From NCBI GenBank assembly GCA_030146615.1, contig JASLBL010000301.1:1-16664 (forward strand): 16,664 nucleotides of DNA, in the 5' to 3' direction. Under the pieces are notes generated by a model, which made no database searches, had not been told where the DNA came from, and saw only the letters and a list, made by a program, of their open reading frames with translations. How positions within the stretch are numbered: the first letter of the stretch is position 1; each line of letters begins with the position of its first letter. A program made the position numbers and the translations under genes. The DNA is from Actinomycetes bacterium. GTDB lineage: Bacteria > Actinomycetota > CALGFH01. Positions 8,235 to 14,944 of this stretch are shown in pieces.

Positions 8235-8268
8235 TTAGCGTTCCTTTAGCGAAGGGCCACAGCATGAT
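8235..8268 (+). promoter_or_regulatory. SARP-type heptamer direct repeat and possible -10 box
   Basis: TTAGCGT (8235-8241) and TTAGCGA (8246-8252) are direct heptamers starting 11 bp apart, one helical turn. SARP activators are known to bind heptamer direct repeats with this period just upstream of the -10 box. A CATGAT hexamer follows 10 bp downstream (8263-8268) in the orientation of the DUF4242 gene. The neighbouring regulator carries exactly a SARP DNA-binding domain. The match is read from sequence; binding is inferred. Confidence 0.5.
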
Positions 8269-8321
8269 CGGGTCAGCGGTTGGCCGTGGGAGGCGCGGTC
8301 CGGGAGGGAGGTGAGAGACGA

Positions 8322-8576
8322 ATGCCCCTGTTCATGGACGTGCACGAGCGCCTTCCGCATGGAGTCACAGCGAAGGACATGGCGGAGGCCCACCGCGCCG
8401 ACCTGGAGGTCCAGCAGCGCCACGGGGTGAGGTACCTGCGGTACTGGGTCGATGAGGAGGCCGGCAAGCTGTTCTGTCTGGCGGAGGCGCCGAGCGCGGA
8501 AGCCGCGGTGATGGTGCACCGCCAGGCCCATGGGCTCCTGGCGGACCGCATCTACCAGGTGCAGGAAGGCAAGTAG
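8322..8576 (+). CDS. DUF4242 (SCO4226-like nickel-binding) protein
   Basis: 84 residues. The ATG at 8322 follows GGAGGTGA (8307-8314) with a 7-base spacer; a longer in-frame start at 8280 has no comparable site. The sequence has the family pattern: MPLFMDVHERLP start, GVT...AHRADLEVQQRHGVRY, and FCLAEAPSAEA...VHRQAHG. This matches DUF4242, whose Streptomyces member SCO4226 is a small ferredoxin-fold protein reported to bind nickel. His8 and Cys52 are candidate ligands. It is the first gene of a two-gene operon, 45 bp before the next gene, and divergent from the SARP-like regulator. The family assignment is firm; the physiological role is unknown. Confidence 0.85.
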   Translation: MPLFMDVHERLPHGVTAKDMAEAHRADLEVQQRHGVRYLRYWVDEEAGKLFCLAEAPSAEAAVMVHRQAHGLLADRIYQVQEGK

Positions 8577-8621
8577 GCGCCGGCCGAGCACACATAGTCG
8601 CAGATCGAAAGGGAGGCAAGC

Positions 8622-9011
8622 ATGTCCGAGCCGTTCATCTTCATCGGCACCCACGCGATCAGGGAGGGCAAGCTCGAGGACTTCAAGAAGACCTGGAGGG
8701 AGCTGGTCGAGCTGGTCGAGGCGGACGAGCCGCGCCTGATCGCCTTCAACGGCTACACGAACGAGGACGAGAGCGAGGTGAGTGTTGTCCAAGTCCACCC
8801 GGACGCCGACTCCATGCTGTTCCACATGCAGGTGGCCCGCAAGCACATCGAGAAGGGCACCGAGGAGTTGCTCGACACCAAGGACTTCCAGATCTACGGA
8901 CCGCCGAATGACGCGGTGCTCGGGATGATTAGGGAGCTCTCGCAGTCGGGGGTACCGCTGATCGTCAAACCCAACCACCTCGGCGGGTTCACCCGCTCCA
9001 GCGCCGCCTGA
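8622..9011 (+). CDS. Small ABM-like dimeric alpha/beta-barrel protein
   Basis: 129 residues. The ATG at 8622 is preceded by AAAGGGAGG with a 5-base spacer. The translation begins FIFIGTHAIREGKLEDFKK and has a central VSVVQVHPDADSMLFHMQ strand-helix pattern, as in antibiotic-biosynthesis-monooxygenase (ABM) and related dimeric alpha/beta-barrel proteins. Such folds bind aromatic or quinone-like ligands or act as cofactor-free monooxygenases. I see no diagnostic catalytic residue, so activity is not claimed. It is co-transcribed with the DUF4242 gene and ends in a clear hairpin. The fold is moderately supported; the substrate is unknown. Confidence 0.7.
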   Translation: MSEPFIFIGTHAIREGKLEDFKKTWRELVELVEADEPRLIAFNGYTNEDESEVSVVQVHPDADSMLFHMQVARKHIEKGTEELLDTKDFQIYGPPNDAVLGMIRELSQSGVPLIVKPNHLGGFTRSSAA

Positions 9012-9012
9012 G

Positions 9013-9032
9013 ATCGCCAGGCGTCTGGCGAT
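9013..9032 (+). terminator. Terminator hairpin after the DUF4242-ABM operon
   Basis: ATCGCCAG, loop GCGT, CTGGCGAT: a perfect 8-bp stem starting immediately after the stop codon of the ABM-like gene. No T-run follows, as is common in actinomycetes. Confidence 0.65.
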
Positions 9033-9273
9033 GCCGGGACGCTCGACGGCTCGGCGACCGGCTCCTGCAGCGGCGCAAGAGCGTACTCTCGGCCATAGCA
9101 AGGCCCCTCCTGCAGCCGAGTCGGGGGTGGCGCTGGTGTCACCCGACCAAGCGCCACCCCCGATCAGCTCGTGGAGTCGCGCCCCCTATTGTCGCTGCGT
9201 TCGTAGTCGCGGGACTTGGCCATGGCTGCTCGTGGTCGCGTGTGCGGTCGGCAGGCGCCGCTCTCACTCATGG
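9033..9273. other. Intergenic stretch holding a strong inverted repeat
   Basis: No gene is supportable here. The stretch holds the 13-bp inverted repeat at 9121-9163 and then runs into a partial duplicate of the repeat-unit left arm. Confidence 0.5.
9121..9163. terminator. Strong 13-bp inverted repeat
   Basis: TCGGGGGTGGCGC (9121-9133) pairs perfectly with GCGCCACCCCCGA (9151-9163). Four further pairs can form inside the loop (TGGT/ACCA). It lies about 90 bp beyond the first terminator of the operon. It could be a second terminator, acting in either direction, or a structured element at the module edge. Confidence 0.5.
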
Positions 9274-9348
9274 GTATGTGCTCTCCAACCGCTGTTCGGC
9301 TGGCCCACCAGAACGCAAAAGGCCGCGGAACCAGCAAAAAAGCTGGTC
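9274..9348. repeat. Partial duplicate of the repeat-unit left arm
   Basis: GTATGTGCTCTC (9274-9285) and a hairpin ACCAGC-AAAAAA-GCTGGT (9330-9347), followed by CAGAG, mirror the order of elements just left of unit 3 (GAAGTGCTCTCCAA, then ACCAGCG/CGCTGGT, then CAGGG). No tRNA half follows. It looks like a duplicated or orphaned left arm. Confidence 0.45.
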
Positions 9349-9399
9349 AGAGCGGTGGACGTCGACGCAGGATGAGCGAAGGTCAGACCGCATCCAGAC

Positions 9400-9622
9400 A
9401 AGGGAAGTGCTCTCCAATCGTTCAACCGGCCCCCAACCCAGAACCAACCAGCGTTTCCGCTGGTCAGGGCCTGTGTGGAGCCCCCCGCCGGAATCGAACC
9501 GGCGACCCCATCCTTACCATGGAACCACCAGGAACCGCTGTGCGGACCGTCGTTCTCGCAGGTCACGCTCGACCGTCGGGGCCGAAGTTATCGGTTCTCT
9601 TCCGGCGAAGTTATGCGTTCTT
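9400..9622 (-). repeat. tRNA-Thr-derived attachment-site-like repeat, unit 3
   Basis: Third unit. It contains a left motif AAGGGAAGTGCTCTC (9400-9414), a hairpin ACCAGCG/CGCTGGT (about 9448-9465), the tRNA 3' half (9476-9522), and direct repeats GTTATCGGTTCTC (9587-9599) and GTTATGCGTTCTT (9610-9622). The latter start 111 and 134 bp from the CCA end as in all other units. The left arm is shorter here (61 bp from motif to tRNA part). Confidence 0.85.
9476..9522 (-). pseudogene. tRNA-Thr(GGT) 3' half, copy 3
   Basis: Same sequence as copies 1 and 2 from the anticodon loop to CCA, with no 5' half. The bases just past CCA differ from units 1 and 2 (CCACACAGG rather than CCACCAA), a difference shared with unit 4. 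Confidence 0.85.
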
Positions 9623-9789
9623 GGGCCGCCTGCTGATCCTTCCTGAAGCACGACCTGATCCTCTGGTACCACGATCCTGAAGCCTCTCCCCGTAAGACCT
9701 CCTCGTCTAGCAGGGAGTCATTGCGCCGGGCAGCCCATCGCCATTTCCTGACAGAGACGGCGCTTATCGCATTCCAGCTACCGTTTCGG

Positions 9790-10242
9790 TCACGCCGTCT
9801 GGTTCTCCAGCTTCGCCAGAGTCTGCTGCAGATATCCACGCAGGTGCCGCCGGCCGGAGACCCTGAGGGCCAGCACCACGAGGCGGCCTTTGAGGCTGCT
9901 GGGCTGGCGGAGCGAGGTCCACTCCACCCGGCTGCCGCCGGCTGCCGTCGGTCGGACCCGCAACTCCCACCGGCTTCCGGGACCGAAGATGTTGGAGTCC
10001 AGCACCCGCGCGACCACCCTGTCGGGGTCGGACCAGTCGTAACGCTCCCGAGCCCAGATCCCCCCGAACTCGCGGCCGCCCTCCGTGACCTCGGCGGTGC
10101 CGTCGCCGAGGGCGTGAACGGTGAAGCGCTTGGGATCGATCCCGGACCAGATCTGGGGCCGCCGCTCGGAGAAGTCGGTGGCCGCGGCTCTCACTCGCTG
10201 GGGGGACAGGGAAGTCTCCACCTCGAACTGAATCTCGACCAT
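9790..10242 (-). CDS. SRPBCC (START/polyketide cyclase-like) family protein
   Basis: 150 residues. The ATG at 10242 is preceded by AAAGGAGG with a 5-base spacer. The sequence shows the SRPBCC pattern: a first strand MVEIQFEVETSLSPQRVRAAATDFSERRPQIWSGID, then GGREFGGIWARERYDW, then strands around SRWELRVRPTAAGGSRVEWTS, and a long C-terminal helix LRGYLQQTLAKLENQ. The fold forms a deep hydrophobic pocket, and members bind or cyclise lipids and aromatic polyketides or remodel other ligands; the ligand here cannot be told. It lies about 76 bp downstream of the HD-GYP-LuxR gene on the same strand and is probably co-transcribed with it. Confidence 0.8.
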   Translation of the reverse strand: MVEIQFEVETSLSPQRVRAAATDFSERRPQIWSGIDPKRFTVHALGDGTAEVTEGGREFGGIWARERYDWSDPDRVVARVLDSNIFGPGSRWELRVRPTAAGGSRVEWTSLRQPSSLKGRLVVLALRVSGRRHLRGYLQQTLAKLENQTA

Positions 10243-10318
10243 GATCGCCTCCTTTCAGGCAAGCGAAGGATGCCGCCCACTGTGGCCAAGGACATCGGTA
10301 GGTCTGCCCATCCTTCAC

Positions 10319-11863
10319 TCAGTTGCGGAGGAGGTCGTGTTCCATGGCGAACATGCCCGCGGCGGCTCGACCCGAGCCGCCGATCTTGGTGTAGATGTGC
10401 TGTACGTGGTGCTCGACGGTACGGGGCGAGATGTACAGCCGCTCGGCGACCCCGCGGTTGGACAGCCCACGGGCAACCAGCCGCAGGACCTCCACCTCCC
10501 GGTCGGAGAGGCTGGCCGGCCAGACGGTCCGGACCCTGGGCGAGGGTTGCCCGGCCGCCTCGATCACCGCGCGGACGCACTCGGGGTCCAGGCGACCCGA
10601 TCGTGCCTGCTCCGCCAGCGCCGCCGATGCAGCCTCAGGCGCGAGCCCCCGACGGTGGGGGCGATCCTGGGTCATGGCCTGGAAGGCGTCCGCGGCGGCC
10701 AGGACCCGGGCCGCCGCGGGCACCTGCGCGCCGGAGGCGCCCCGGTGGTAGCCGGAGCCGTCCTGCCGCTCGTGGTGCATCCCCGCCGTCCGGGCCAGCG
10801 GCTCCAGGATCTGGGACCGGGCCAGGATCCGCTCGCTCTGGTAGGGGTGGAGCCGGACACGCTCCCACTCGGTCGTGCTCAGGGCCGCCCCCTTCTCCCA
10901 GATCCGGTTGGAGACGGCCACCCGGCCAAGGTCATGCAGCAGCGCCGCCCGGCGAAGGTCGGTGGTCGCCTCGGCGCCGAAGCTGAGCGCGACCGCGGCC
11001 CGCTCCGACAGGGCAGCCACCTGGCTGGAGTGACCCAGCAGGAACGGCGACTTGAGGTCGACCATGTCGGCGAGTGCTCGCGCCAGGCCATCCAGACCCT
11101 CGGCGCCGATCGTGCGCCGCGGCTCCGGCTCGGCCTCGACGACGGCCTCCCAGACGTCCCGCGACCCGACCTCATCGAGGATGCCTGCACCGACCTGGGT
11201 GAAGGTCGCGGCCAACGACGGGTCGAACCACCCGCCCGCCCGGCGGCGGACCATCTCCACGGCCCCCTCCGGCCCGCCGAGCCGGTCGAAGATGACGGCC
11301 TGGTGAGCGACCTCGGCGAGCCGGGCGGGGAGGCAGATGTCCTCGGTGGCCAGGCCCTGAGGGGTGCCCTTGCCGTCCCACCGCTCGAAGCTCTGGTACA
11401 GGCCGTCCCGGACCCCTGGACCCAGACCCAGCCGCTCGGCCAGGCGGGCGCCGACCTCGCAGACCGCCCCCAGGATGGCCCGGTCGCCCTTCTTCCCGAG
11501 ACGCAGGGCGCGGGTGAGGTACCGAGCCCGGTCGACGCCTGTCCCCCTGCCCATCTGGAGCAGCAGGGCGACGGTCTCACGAGGATTCCCGAAGTCGGCC
11601 CGCTCGGCGGCGGGACGGGAGACCAGTTCGTCGCCGCCGAGGTAGGCCTCCTCGTGGGCGGTCGCGGTGCATCCCAGGTGGCGCAGCAGCGCCGTGTAGT
11701 ACACGTCGGAGACCTCCGCCTCGGCGGTGCCCATCCGCCTGGCCAGCGCGGTGGCGACGAGGCAGGCTCGGATCGCCTTCTCGGGCTCCTGGCCCATCCC
11801 AAGGTCGGTGGCCACCGATACGGCAGCCAGAAGGTCGGCCAGCCGGACCCGCTCGCTGAGCAT
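10319..11863 (-). CDS. HD-GYP-like phosphohydrolase fused to a LuxR-type HTH regulator
   Basis: 514 residues. I chose the ATG at 11863, preceded by GAGGAGGGG; in-frame ATGs at 11896 and 11908 have poorer sites. It has two tandem HD-GYP-like modules. The first (about 1-230) is degenerate: HLG in place of HD and ERWDGKGTP in place of HHERWDGKGYP. The second (about 250-440) keeps H278, HD at 310-311 (HDLGR), HP at 339-340, HHE at 363-365, DGSGYH (H in place of the GYP proline) and D392. The C-terminus (about 450-514) is a LuxR/GerE helix-turn-helix: LSDREVEVLRLVARGLSNRGVAERLYISPRTVEHH. HD-GYP domains usually hydrolyse cyclic di-GMP, so it may couple a nucleotide to DNA binding; with the altered GYP, activity is uncertain. 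It is divergent from an alpha/beta hydrolase across a 24-bp palindrome. Confidence 0.85.
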   Translation of the reverse strand: MLSERVRLADLLAAVSVATDLGMGQEPEKAIRACLVATALARRMGTAEAEVSDVYYTALLRHLGCTATAHEEAYLGGDELVSRPAAERADFGNPRETVALLLQMGRGTGVDRARYLTRALRLGKKGDRAILGAVCEVGARLAERLGLGPGVRDGLYQSFERWDGKGTPQGLATEDICLPARLAEVAHQAVIFDRLGGPEGAVEMVRRRAGGWFDPSLAATFTQVGAGILDEVGSRDVWEAVVEAEPEPRRTIGAEGLDGLARALADMVDLKSPFLLGHSSQVAALSERAAVALSFGAEATTDLRRAALLHDLGRVAVSNRIWEKGAALSTTEWERVRLHPYQSERILARSQILEPLARTAGMHHERQDGSGYHRGASGAQVPAAARVLAAADAFQAMTQDRPHRRGLAPEAASAALAEQARSGRLDPECVRAVIEAAGQPSPRVRTVWPASLSDREVEVLRLVARGLSNRGVAERLYISPRTVEHHVQHIYTKIGGSGRAAAGMFAMEHDLLRN

Positions 11864-11927
11864 GCCCCTCCTCGCCTCGGACGAGACCGCAAGCATGCCA
11901 GCCCCCATTCCTGGGGGGCCAGACGAG

Positions 11928-11951
11928 CGAATAGGTAGGCCTACCGATTCG
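11928..11951. promoter_or_regulatory. 24-bp near-perfect palindromic operator
   Basis: A perfect 12-bp core GGTAGGCCTACC (11934-11945) is extended on each side by five more pairs (CGAAT/ATTCG) with one mismatched position. It lies in the divergent intergenic region between the HD-GYP-LuxR regulator and the alpha/beta hydrolase. The half-site TAGGT fits the TRGGY pattern described for GerE-type regulators. It is a likely dimer-binding operator, perhaps for the adjacent LuxR-type protein. Confidence 0.65.
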
Positions 11952-11953
11952 CT

Positions 11954-11982
11954 GCCTGGGCGCAGGCCCGACGCTTGTCGGG
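11954..11982 (+). promoter_or_regulatory. Two adjacent small hairpins in the hydrolase leader
   Basis: GCCTG/CAGGC (11954-11958 with 11963-11967) and CCCGAC/GTCGGG (11967-11972 with 11977-11982) lie side by side between the palindrome and the hydrolase start. They may be extra regulator half-sites or leader RNA structure. Confidence 0.35.
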
Positions 11983-12018
11983 TTTGTGCACAAGAGGGAA
12001 CGCGAGAGGAGCGCCGAC

Positions 12019-12849
12019 ATGACACGCACCGACAAGTCAACCGTGACGCGGGTGCTGTCCCGCGACGGCACCGCCATCGCCTACTGGACCAGCGGCGAGG
12101 GGCCACCGCTGGTGCTCGTCCACGGAACGACCGCCGACCACACCCGCTGGCCTCCGTTGCTGCCGTACCTGGAGCCGCACGCGACCGTCCACGCGCTGGA
12201 CCGGCGGGGCCGCGGCGCCAGCGGCGACGCACCGGACTACGGCGTGGCGCGGGAGTTCGAGGACGTCGCGGCCGTGGTCGACGCGGTCGCGGAGGCCGCT
12301 GGATCCGCGGTGGACGTGCTCGGCCACTCCTTCGGTGGGCTGTGTGCGTTCGGCGGTGCGGCGCTGACCTCCAACATCCGCAGGCTCGTGCTGTACGAGG
12401 GCTGGCCTTCCCCGAACCCCGACCAGTTGGCGTTGCCTCCCGGCGTCGAGGCGCGCCTGGACGCACTGCTCGCCCACGGGGACCGGGAGGCCGTCCTCGA
12501 GACATTCTTCCGAGAAGTCGTGAGGATGCCCGAGGAGGAGTTCGCCGTGTATCGCGCGCTGCCCACCTGGCAGGCACGCATCGCCGCCGCCCACACCATC
12601 ACCCGGGAGTCCCGGGCCGAGGAAGCGGCACGGTTCGATCCCGAGCAGGCGGCGACGATCACCGTGCCCACCCTCCTGCTGGTCGGCGGCGACAGCCCCG
12701 ACAACATAAAGGCCGATCCCGAGACCGTCGCGGCCGCGCTGCCCCATGCCCGCATCGTGATCCTCGACGGTCAGCAGCACATCGCGATCGACCTCATCCC
12801 CGAGGTATTCGCCGAGCATGTCCTCGCATTCCTGCGCGACCAGCGCTGA
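12019..12849 (+). CDS. Alpha/beta hydrolase
   Basis: 276 residues, beginning at the ATG at 12019 after GAGAGGAG with a 7-base spacer. It is a classic alpha/beta-hydrolase fold of usual length. The oxyanion region is LVLVHGTTAD (33-36 includes HG), the strand-turn segment is ALDRRGRGASGD, the nucleophile elbow is GHSFGG with Ser104, the acid is probably Asp225 (LLVGGDSPD), and the catalytic His is His254 (GQQHIAID). The cap region between about 130 and 205 is helical. The catalytic triad is complete, so it should be an active serine hydrolase of the haloperoxidase/esterase-like group; the substrate is unknown. Expression is probably controlled from the palindrome upstream, shared with the divergent regulator. 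Confidence 0.88.
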   Translation: MTRTDKSTVTRVLSRDGTAIAYWTSGEGPPLVLVHGTTADHTRWPPLLPYLEPHATVHALDRRGRGASGDAPDYGVAREFEDVAAVVDAVAEAAGSAVDVLGHSFGGLCAFGGAALTSNIRRLVLYEGWPSPNPDQLALPPGVEARLDALLAHGDREAVLETFFREVVRMPEEEFAVYRALPTWQARIAAAHTITRESRAEEAARFDPEQAATITVPTLLLVGGDSPDNIKADPETVAAALPHARIVILDGQQHIAIDLIPEVFAEHVLAFLRDQR

Positions 12850-13046
12850 AGGCGAATGATGTAGCTTGCGTGGGTCGTCGACGCCGACAAGACGAAGCCA
12901 GGCGGTCATGGTGATCGGTGTTCGCCCGGGCGAGGACCTCACCACGGTCGCTGCTGTCCGGGCAGCCCGCCGGGGAAGCCAGCTCCGCCTGGTCGCTGGA
13001 GGGGCGCTCGCCTGCCGCAGGTGAGGCGAGGGGGATGAGGTGCAGG

Positions 13047-13409
13047 ATGCAGCCCAGGATCGACCGGACCCAGTTTGGCTCGGTCACCATCGATGGGAAG
13101 GTCTACGAGCATGACGTCCTCATCCGGCTCGGCGGTCAAGTCAAGAAGCGGAAGAAGAAGCTGTCCAAGGTGGTCTACGGCACCTCGCACACCATCTCGC
13201 TGGCCGAGGCCGAGCACGTCTACCAGAAGGGGGCCGCGCGGCTGCTCATCGGCGCTGGCCAGCACGGCAGGGTCTCCCTGTCGGAGGAGGCGGCCACCTA
13301 CTTGGAGCGCAACCGCTGCCAGGTGGAACTGCTGCCGACGCCGGAGGTGCTCCCGATCTGGAACCAGGCAGAGGGCGCCGTCATCGCCATGCTCCACGTG
13401 ACCTGTTGA
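13047..13409 (+). CDS. Mth938-domain (NDUFAF3-like) protein
   Basis: 120 residues from the ATG at 13047, with GAGGTG four bases before it; another in-frame ATG at 13035 is possible. Family features are present: GSVTIDGKVYEHDVLIRLGGQV at the start, HTISLAEAE, then LLIGAGQHGRVSLSEEA and the closing ELLPTPEVLPIWNQAEGAVIAMLHVTC, which corresponds to the T..A...N.....V.A.LH.TC end of Mth938/DUF498 proteins. The prokaryotic members have no established biochemical role; the eukaryotic NDUFAF3 assists complex I assembly. An unusual basic run (KKRKKK) replaces the usual W-R segment. It lies about 200 bp after the hydrolase gene and converges with the small Cys-rich gene. Confidence 0.8.
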   Translation: MQPRIDRTQFGSVTIDGKVYEHDVLIRLGGQVKKRKKKLSKVVYGTSHTISLAEAEHVYQKGAARLLIGAGQHGRVSLSEEAATYLERNRCQVELLPTPEVLPIWNQAEGAVIAMLHVTC

Positions 13410-13465
13410 GCCAGTCGCCGCCCTGGGACCAGAGCGCTCCAGGGCAGGTCCATCGCAACGGGAGG

Positions 13466-13517
13466 CCTTGCCGCACTGAGGCCGCGGCCGCCGCGCCCAG
13501 CCTGCAGCGCGGCAAGG
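13466..13517. terminator. Large inverted repeat between convergent genes
   Basis: CCTTGCCGC (13466-13474) pairs with GCGGCAAGG (13509-13517), and a GGCCGCGGCC palindrome sits inside the loop. It lies between the convergent Mth938-like and Cys-rich genes, so it may terminate transcription from both sides. Confidence 0.5.
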
Positions 13518-13563
13518 TCCCGTGCGGTGGTCGGGCCGGCCAAGGTCGCGGCTGGCTCGGTCC

Positions 13564-13827
13564 TCAGGGGTCCTCCTCGATCGCCACCAGCCGCGCCATC
13601 GACGGATGGGCGGCGTGGGAGCGGCATACCACCCGCTCGCTGCCCTCCTGGTCCCACAGCCGGACCTGGCCTGGCCAGGGGCACGGCTCGACCTCATCCA
13701 GCGGCCAGCGCCGGCCGCAGCCGGGACACCACGCCGTGCCCGCCCTGGAGCTGAGGCGCTGGCCGAGGTCGTCGGGGCAGATCGGCCACGGCAGCCCGCA
13801 CAGTGGCCCCTGATCGCCCATCACCAT
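13564..13827 (-). CDS. Small Cys-rich, putative zinc-ribbon protein
   Basis: About 87 residues from the ATG at 13827; a TTG at 13869 and other upstream starts are possible, and none has a strong ribosome binding site. The translation contains CGLPWPICPDD, then WCPGCGRRW, then CPWPGQVRLWD and VVCRSH. This is a regular spacing of Cys and Pro residues typical of small zinc-binding proteins. The ordered pattern, absence of low-complexity sequence and good third-position GC bias argue that it is coding. I do not recognise a named family. It converges with the Mth938-like gene and is downstream of the cold-shock gene on the same strand. Confidence 0.5.
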   Translation of the reverse strand: MVMGDQGPLCGLPWPICPDDLGQRLSSRAGTAWCPGCGRRWPLDEVEPCPWPGQVRLWDQEGSERVVCRSHAAHPSMARLVAIEEDP

Positions 13828-14022
13828 CTCGCCCACCGGCCCTTCGTCCGCCACGGAGTCACCACGCAACGGCCGGATCCGATCCCCATGCCGCGCCAGT
13901 CATCCCCGATGACGCCCAAGGAGCCAGAGCCGCCGACCGGCTCGGGTGGCATCGGCCGGGAGGCAAGATGGAAGCCACATCGGTGGCGTCCGCTCAGCCT
14001 GGTGGCCGGCGGGAGCGGCGCA

Positions 14023-14241
14023 TCAGCCCGACGCCTGTCCCTGGCGTGGTCGCAGGTTGGCGGCCTGAGGTCCCTTTCGTCCCTGCTCGATGTCGAACTC
14101 GACGGCTTGGCCCTCCTGCAAGGTCTGCAGCCCGCTGCCCTGCAGCGCGCTGAGATGGACGAATACATCCTCGCCGTGCTCGGGTCGGATGAAGCCGTAG
14201 CCCTTGTTGGAGTCGAACCACTTGACGGTGCCACTTGCCAT
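14023..14241 (-). CDS. Cold-shock (CspA-family) protein
   Basis: 72 residues, beginning at the ATG at 14241 after GAAGGAGG with an 8-base spacer. It begins MASGTVKWFDSNKGYGFIRP, containing the RNP1-type KGYGFI motif, and continues with EDVFVHLSAL (RNP2 VFVHL). The OB-fold is of standard length with an extra basic tail (RKGPQAANLRPRQGQASG). It binds single-stranded RNA or DNA and acts as an RNA chaperone in the cytoplasm. It lies within module C between the VOC gene and the small Cys-rich gene. The identification is secure; whether it is a main or accessory Csp cannot be told from here. Confidence 0.95.
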   Translation of the reverse strand: MASGTVKWFDSNKGYGFIRPEHGEDVFVHLSALQGSGLQTLQEGQAVEFDIEQGRKGPQAANLRPRQGQASG

Positions 14242-14484
14242 GACGACTGCCTCCTTCGCGGCGCCAAGCGCCGTCGATGGTACGCCGCCGCACAGGCACG
14301 CCCCCGCCGGCGCCTTGCCCTCCGGTGGTGCCTTGTTCCCATCGGCCGGTCCGCCACCATCTCCCCCATGGCTGGCCTGTCCAGCAGCCACAGGGCCCAA
14401 CCGGTCATCGCCTCCGGCAGGTCAGATAGACCGTCCGGGAATGGAACCGGCCACTGCGGCAAGCCATGGAGGAGCGGAGGGGCG

Positions 14485-14868
14485 TCAGTCGCGGCGGCGC
14501 AGCGGATGCTCCTCCGGCACCTCCACAATGCAGATGCGCACCCCATCCGGGTCCGCAATCCACATCTCCAGCAGCCCCCACGGCTCTCGCTTGGGCTCCC
14601 GCAGGATCCGCATGCCACGCTCGCCGAGCTCCCGTCGCACCGCGGCCAGCTCACGCACCTGCAGCCACAACGCCATGCCCGGTGCTGGCGGCGCGGCGGC
14701 GCGGCCCGACAGCTCCAGGAACCCACCACCCAGGAAGAAGACCGTGCCCCGCTCCGGCCCGCTGCCGAACTCACGGTAGATGGCCAGCCCCAACATGTCG
14801 CGGTAGAACACCCGGCTGCGCTCGGGGTCGGTTGGGTGCAGCAGCACGCGGCTGCTCAGCACGTCCAT
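14485..14868 (-). CDS. VOC (glyoxalase/bleomycin-resistance-like) protein
   Basis: 127 residues from the ATG at 14868; the ribosome binding site is weak, and longer in-frame starts reach 14967, inside repeat unit 4, so they are less likely. It shows the vicinal-oxygen-chelate pattern: first strand SSRVLLHPTDPERSRVFYRDMLGLAIYREFG, then GTVFFLGGGFLELSG, then MALWLQVRELAAVRRELGERGMRI, and WIADPDGVRICIVEV. Likely metal ligands are His11, Glu52 and Glu116. Members include glyoxalases, dioxygenases and drug-binding proteins; the substrate here is unknown. It ends about 240 bp before the cold-shock start. Confidence 0.85.
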   Translation of the reverse strand: MDVLSSRVLLHPTDPERSRVFYRDMLGLAIYREFGSGPERGTVFFLGGGFLELSGRAAAPPAPGMALWLQVRELAAVRRELGERGMRILREPKREPWGLLEMWIADPDGVRICIVEVPEEHPLRRRD

Positions 14869-14944
14869 GGCGCCATGATCACCCAGCAGACCCACTGGGG
14901 GCGCAATGCCTGCTCCAGGCCGTTGGTCGAAGAGAACGCGAAAC

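Noticed and set aside
6298..8238. 646-residue plus-strand open frame
   Set aside because: It is antisense to the SARP-cyclase-ATPase regulator, whose domains are clear. The plus-strand translation shows no recognisable domain.
10241..11938. 565-residue plus-strand open frame
   Set aside because: It is antisense to the HD-GYP-LuxR gene and has no domain signature.
11864..12577. N-terminal extension of the HD-GYP-LuxR gene to 12577
   Set aside because: The extension overlaps the divergent alpha/beta hydrolase, the palindromic operator and both leaders, and its translation is Arg/Pro-rich noise.
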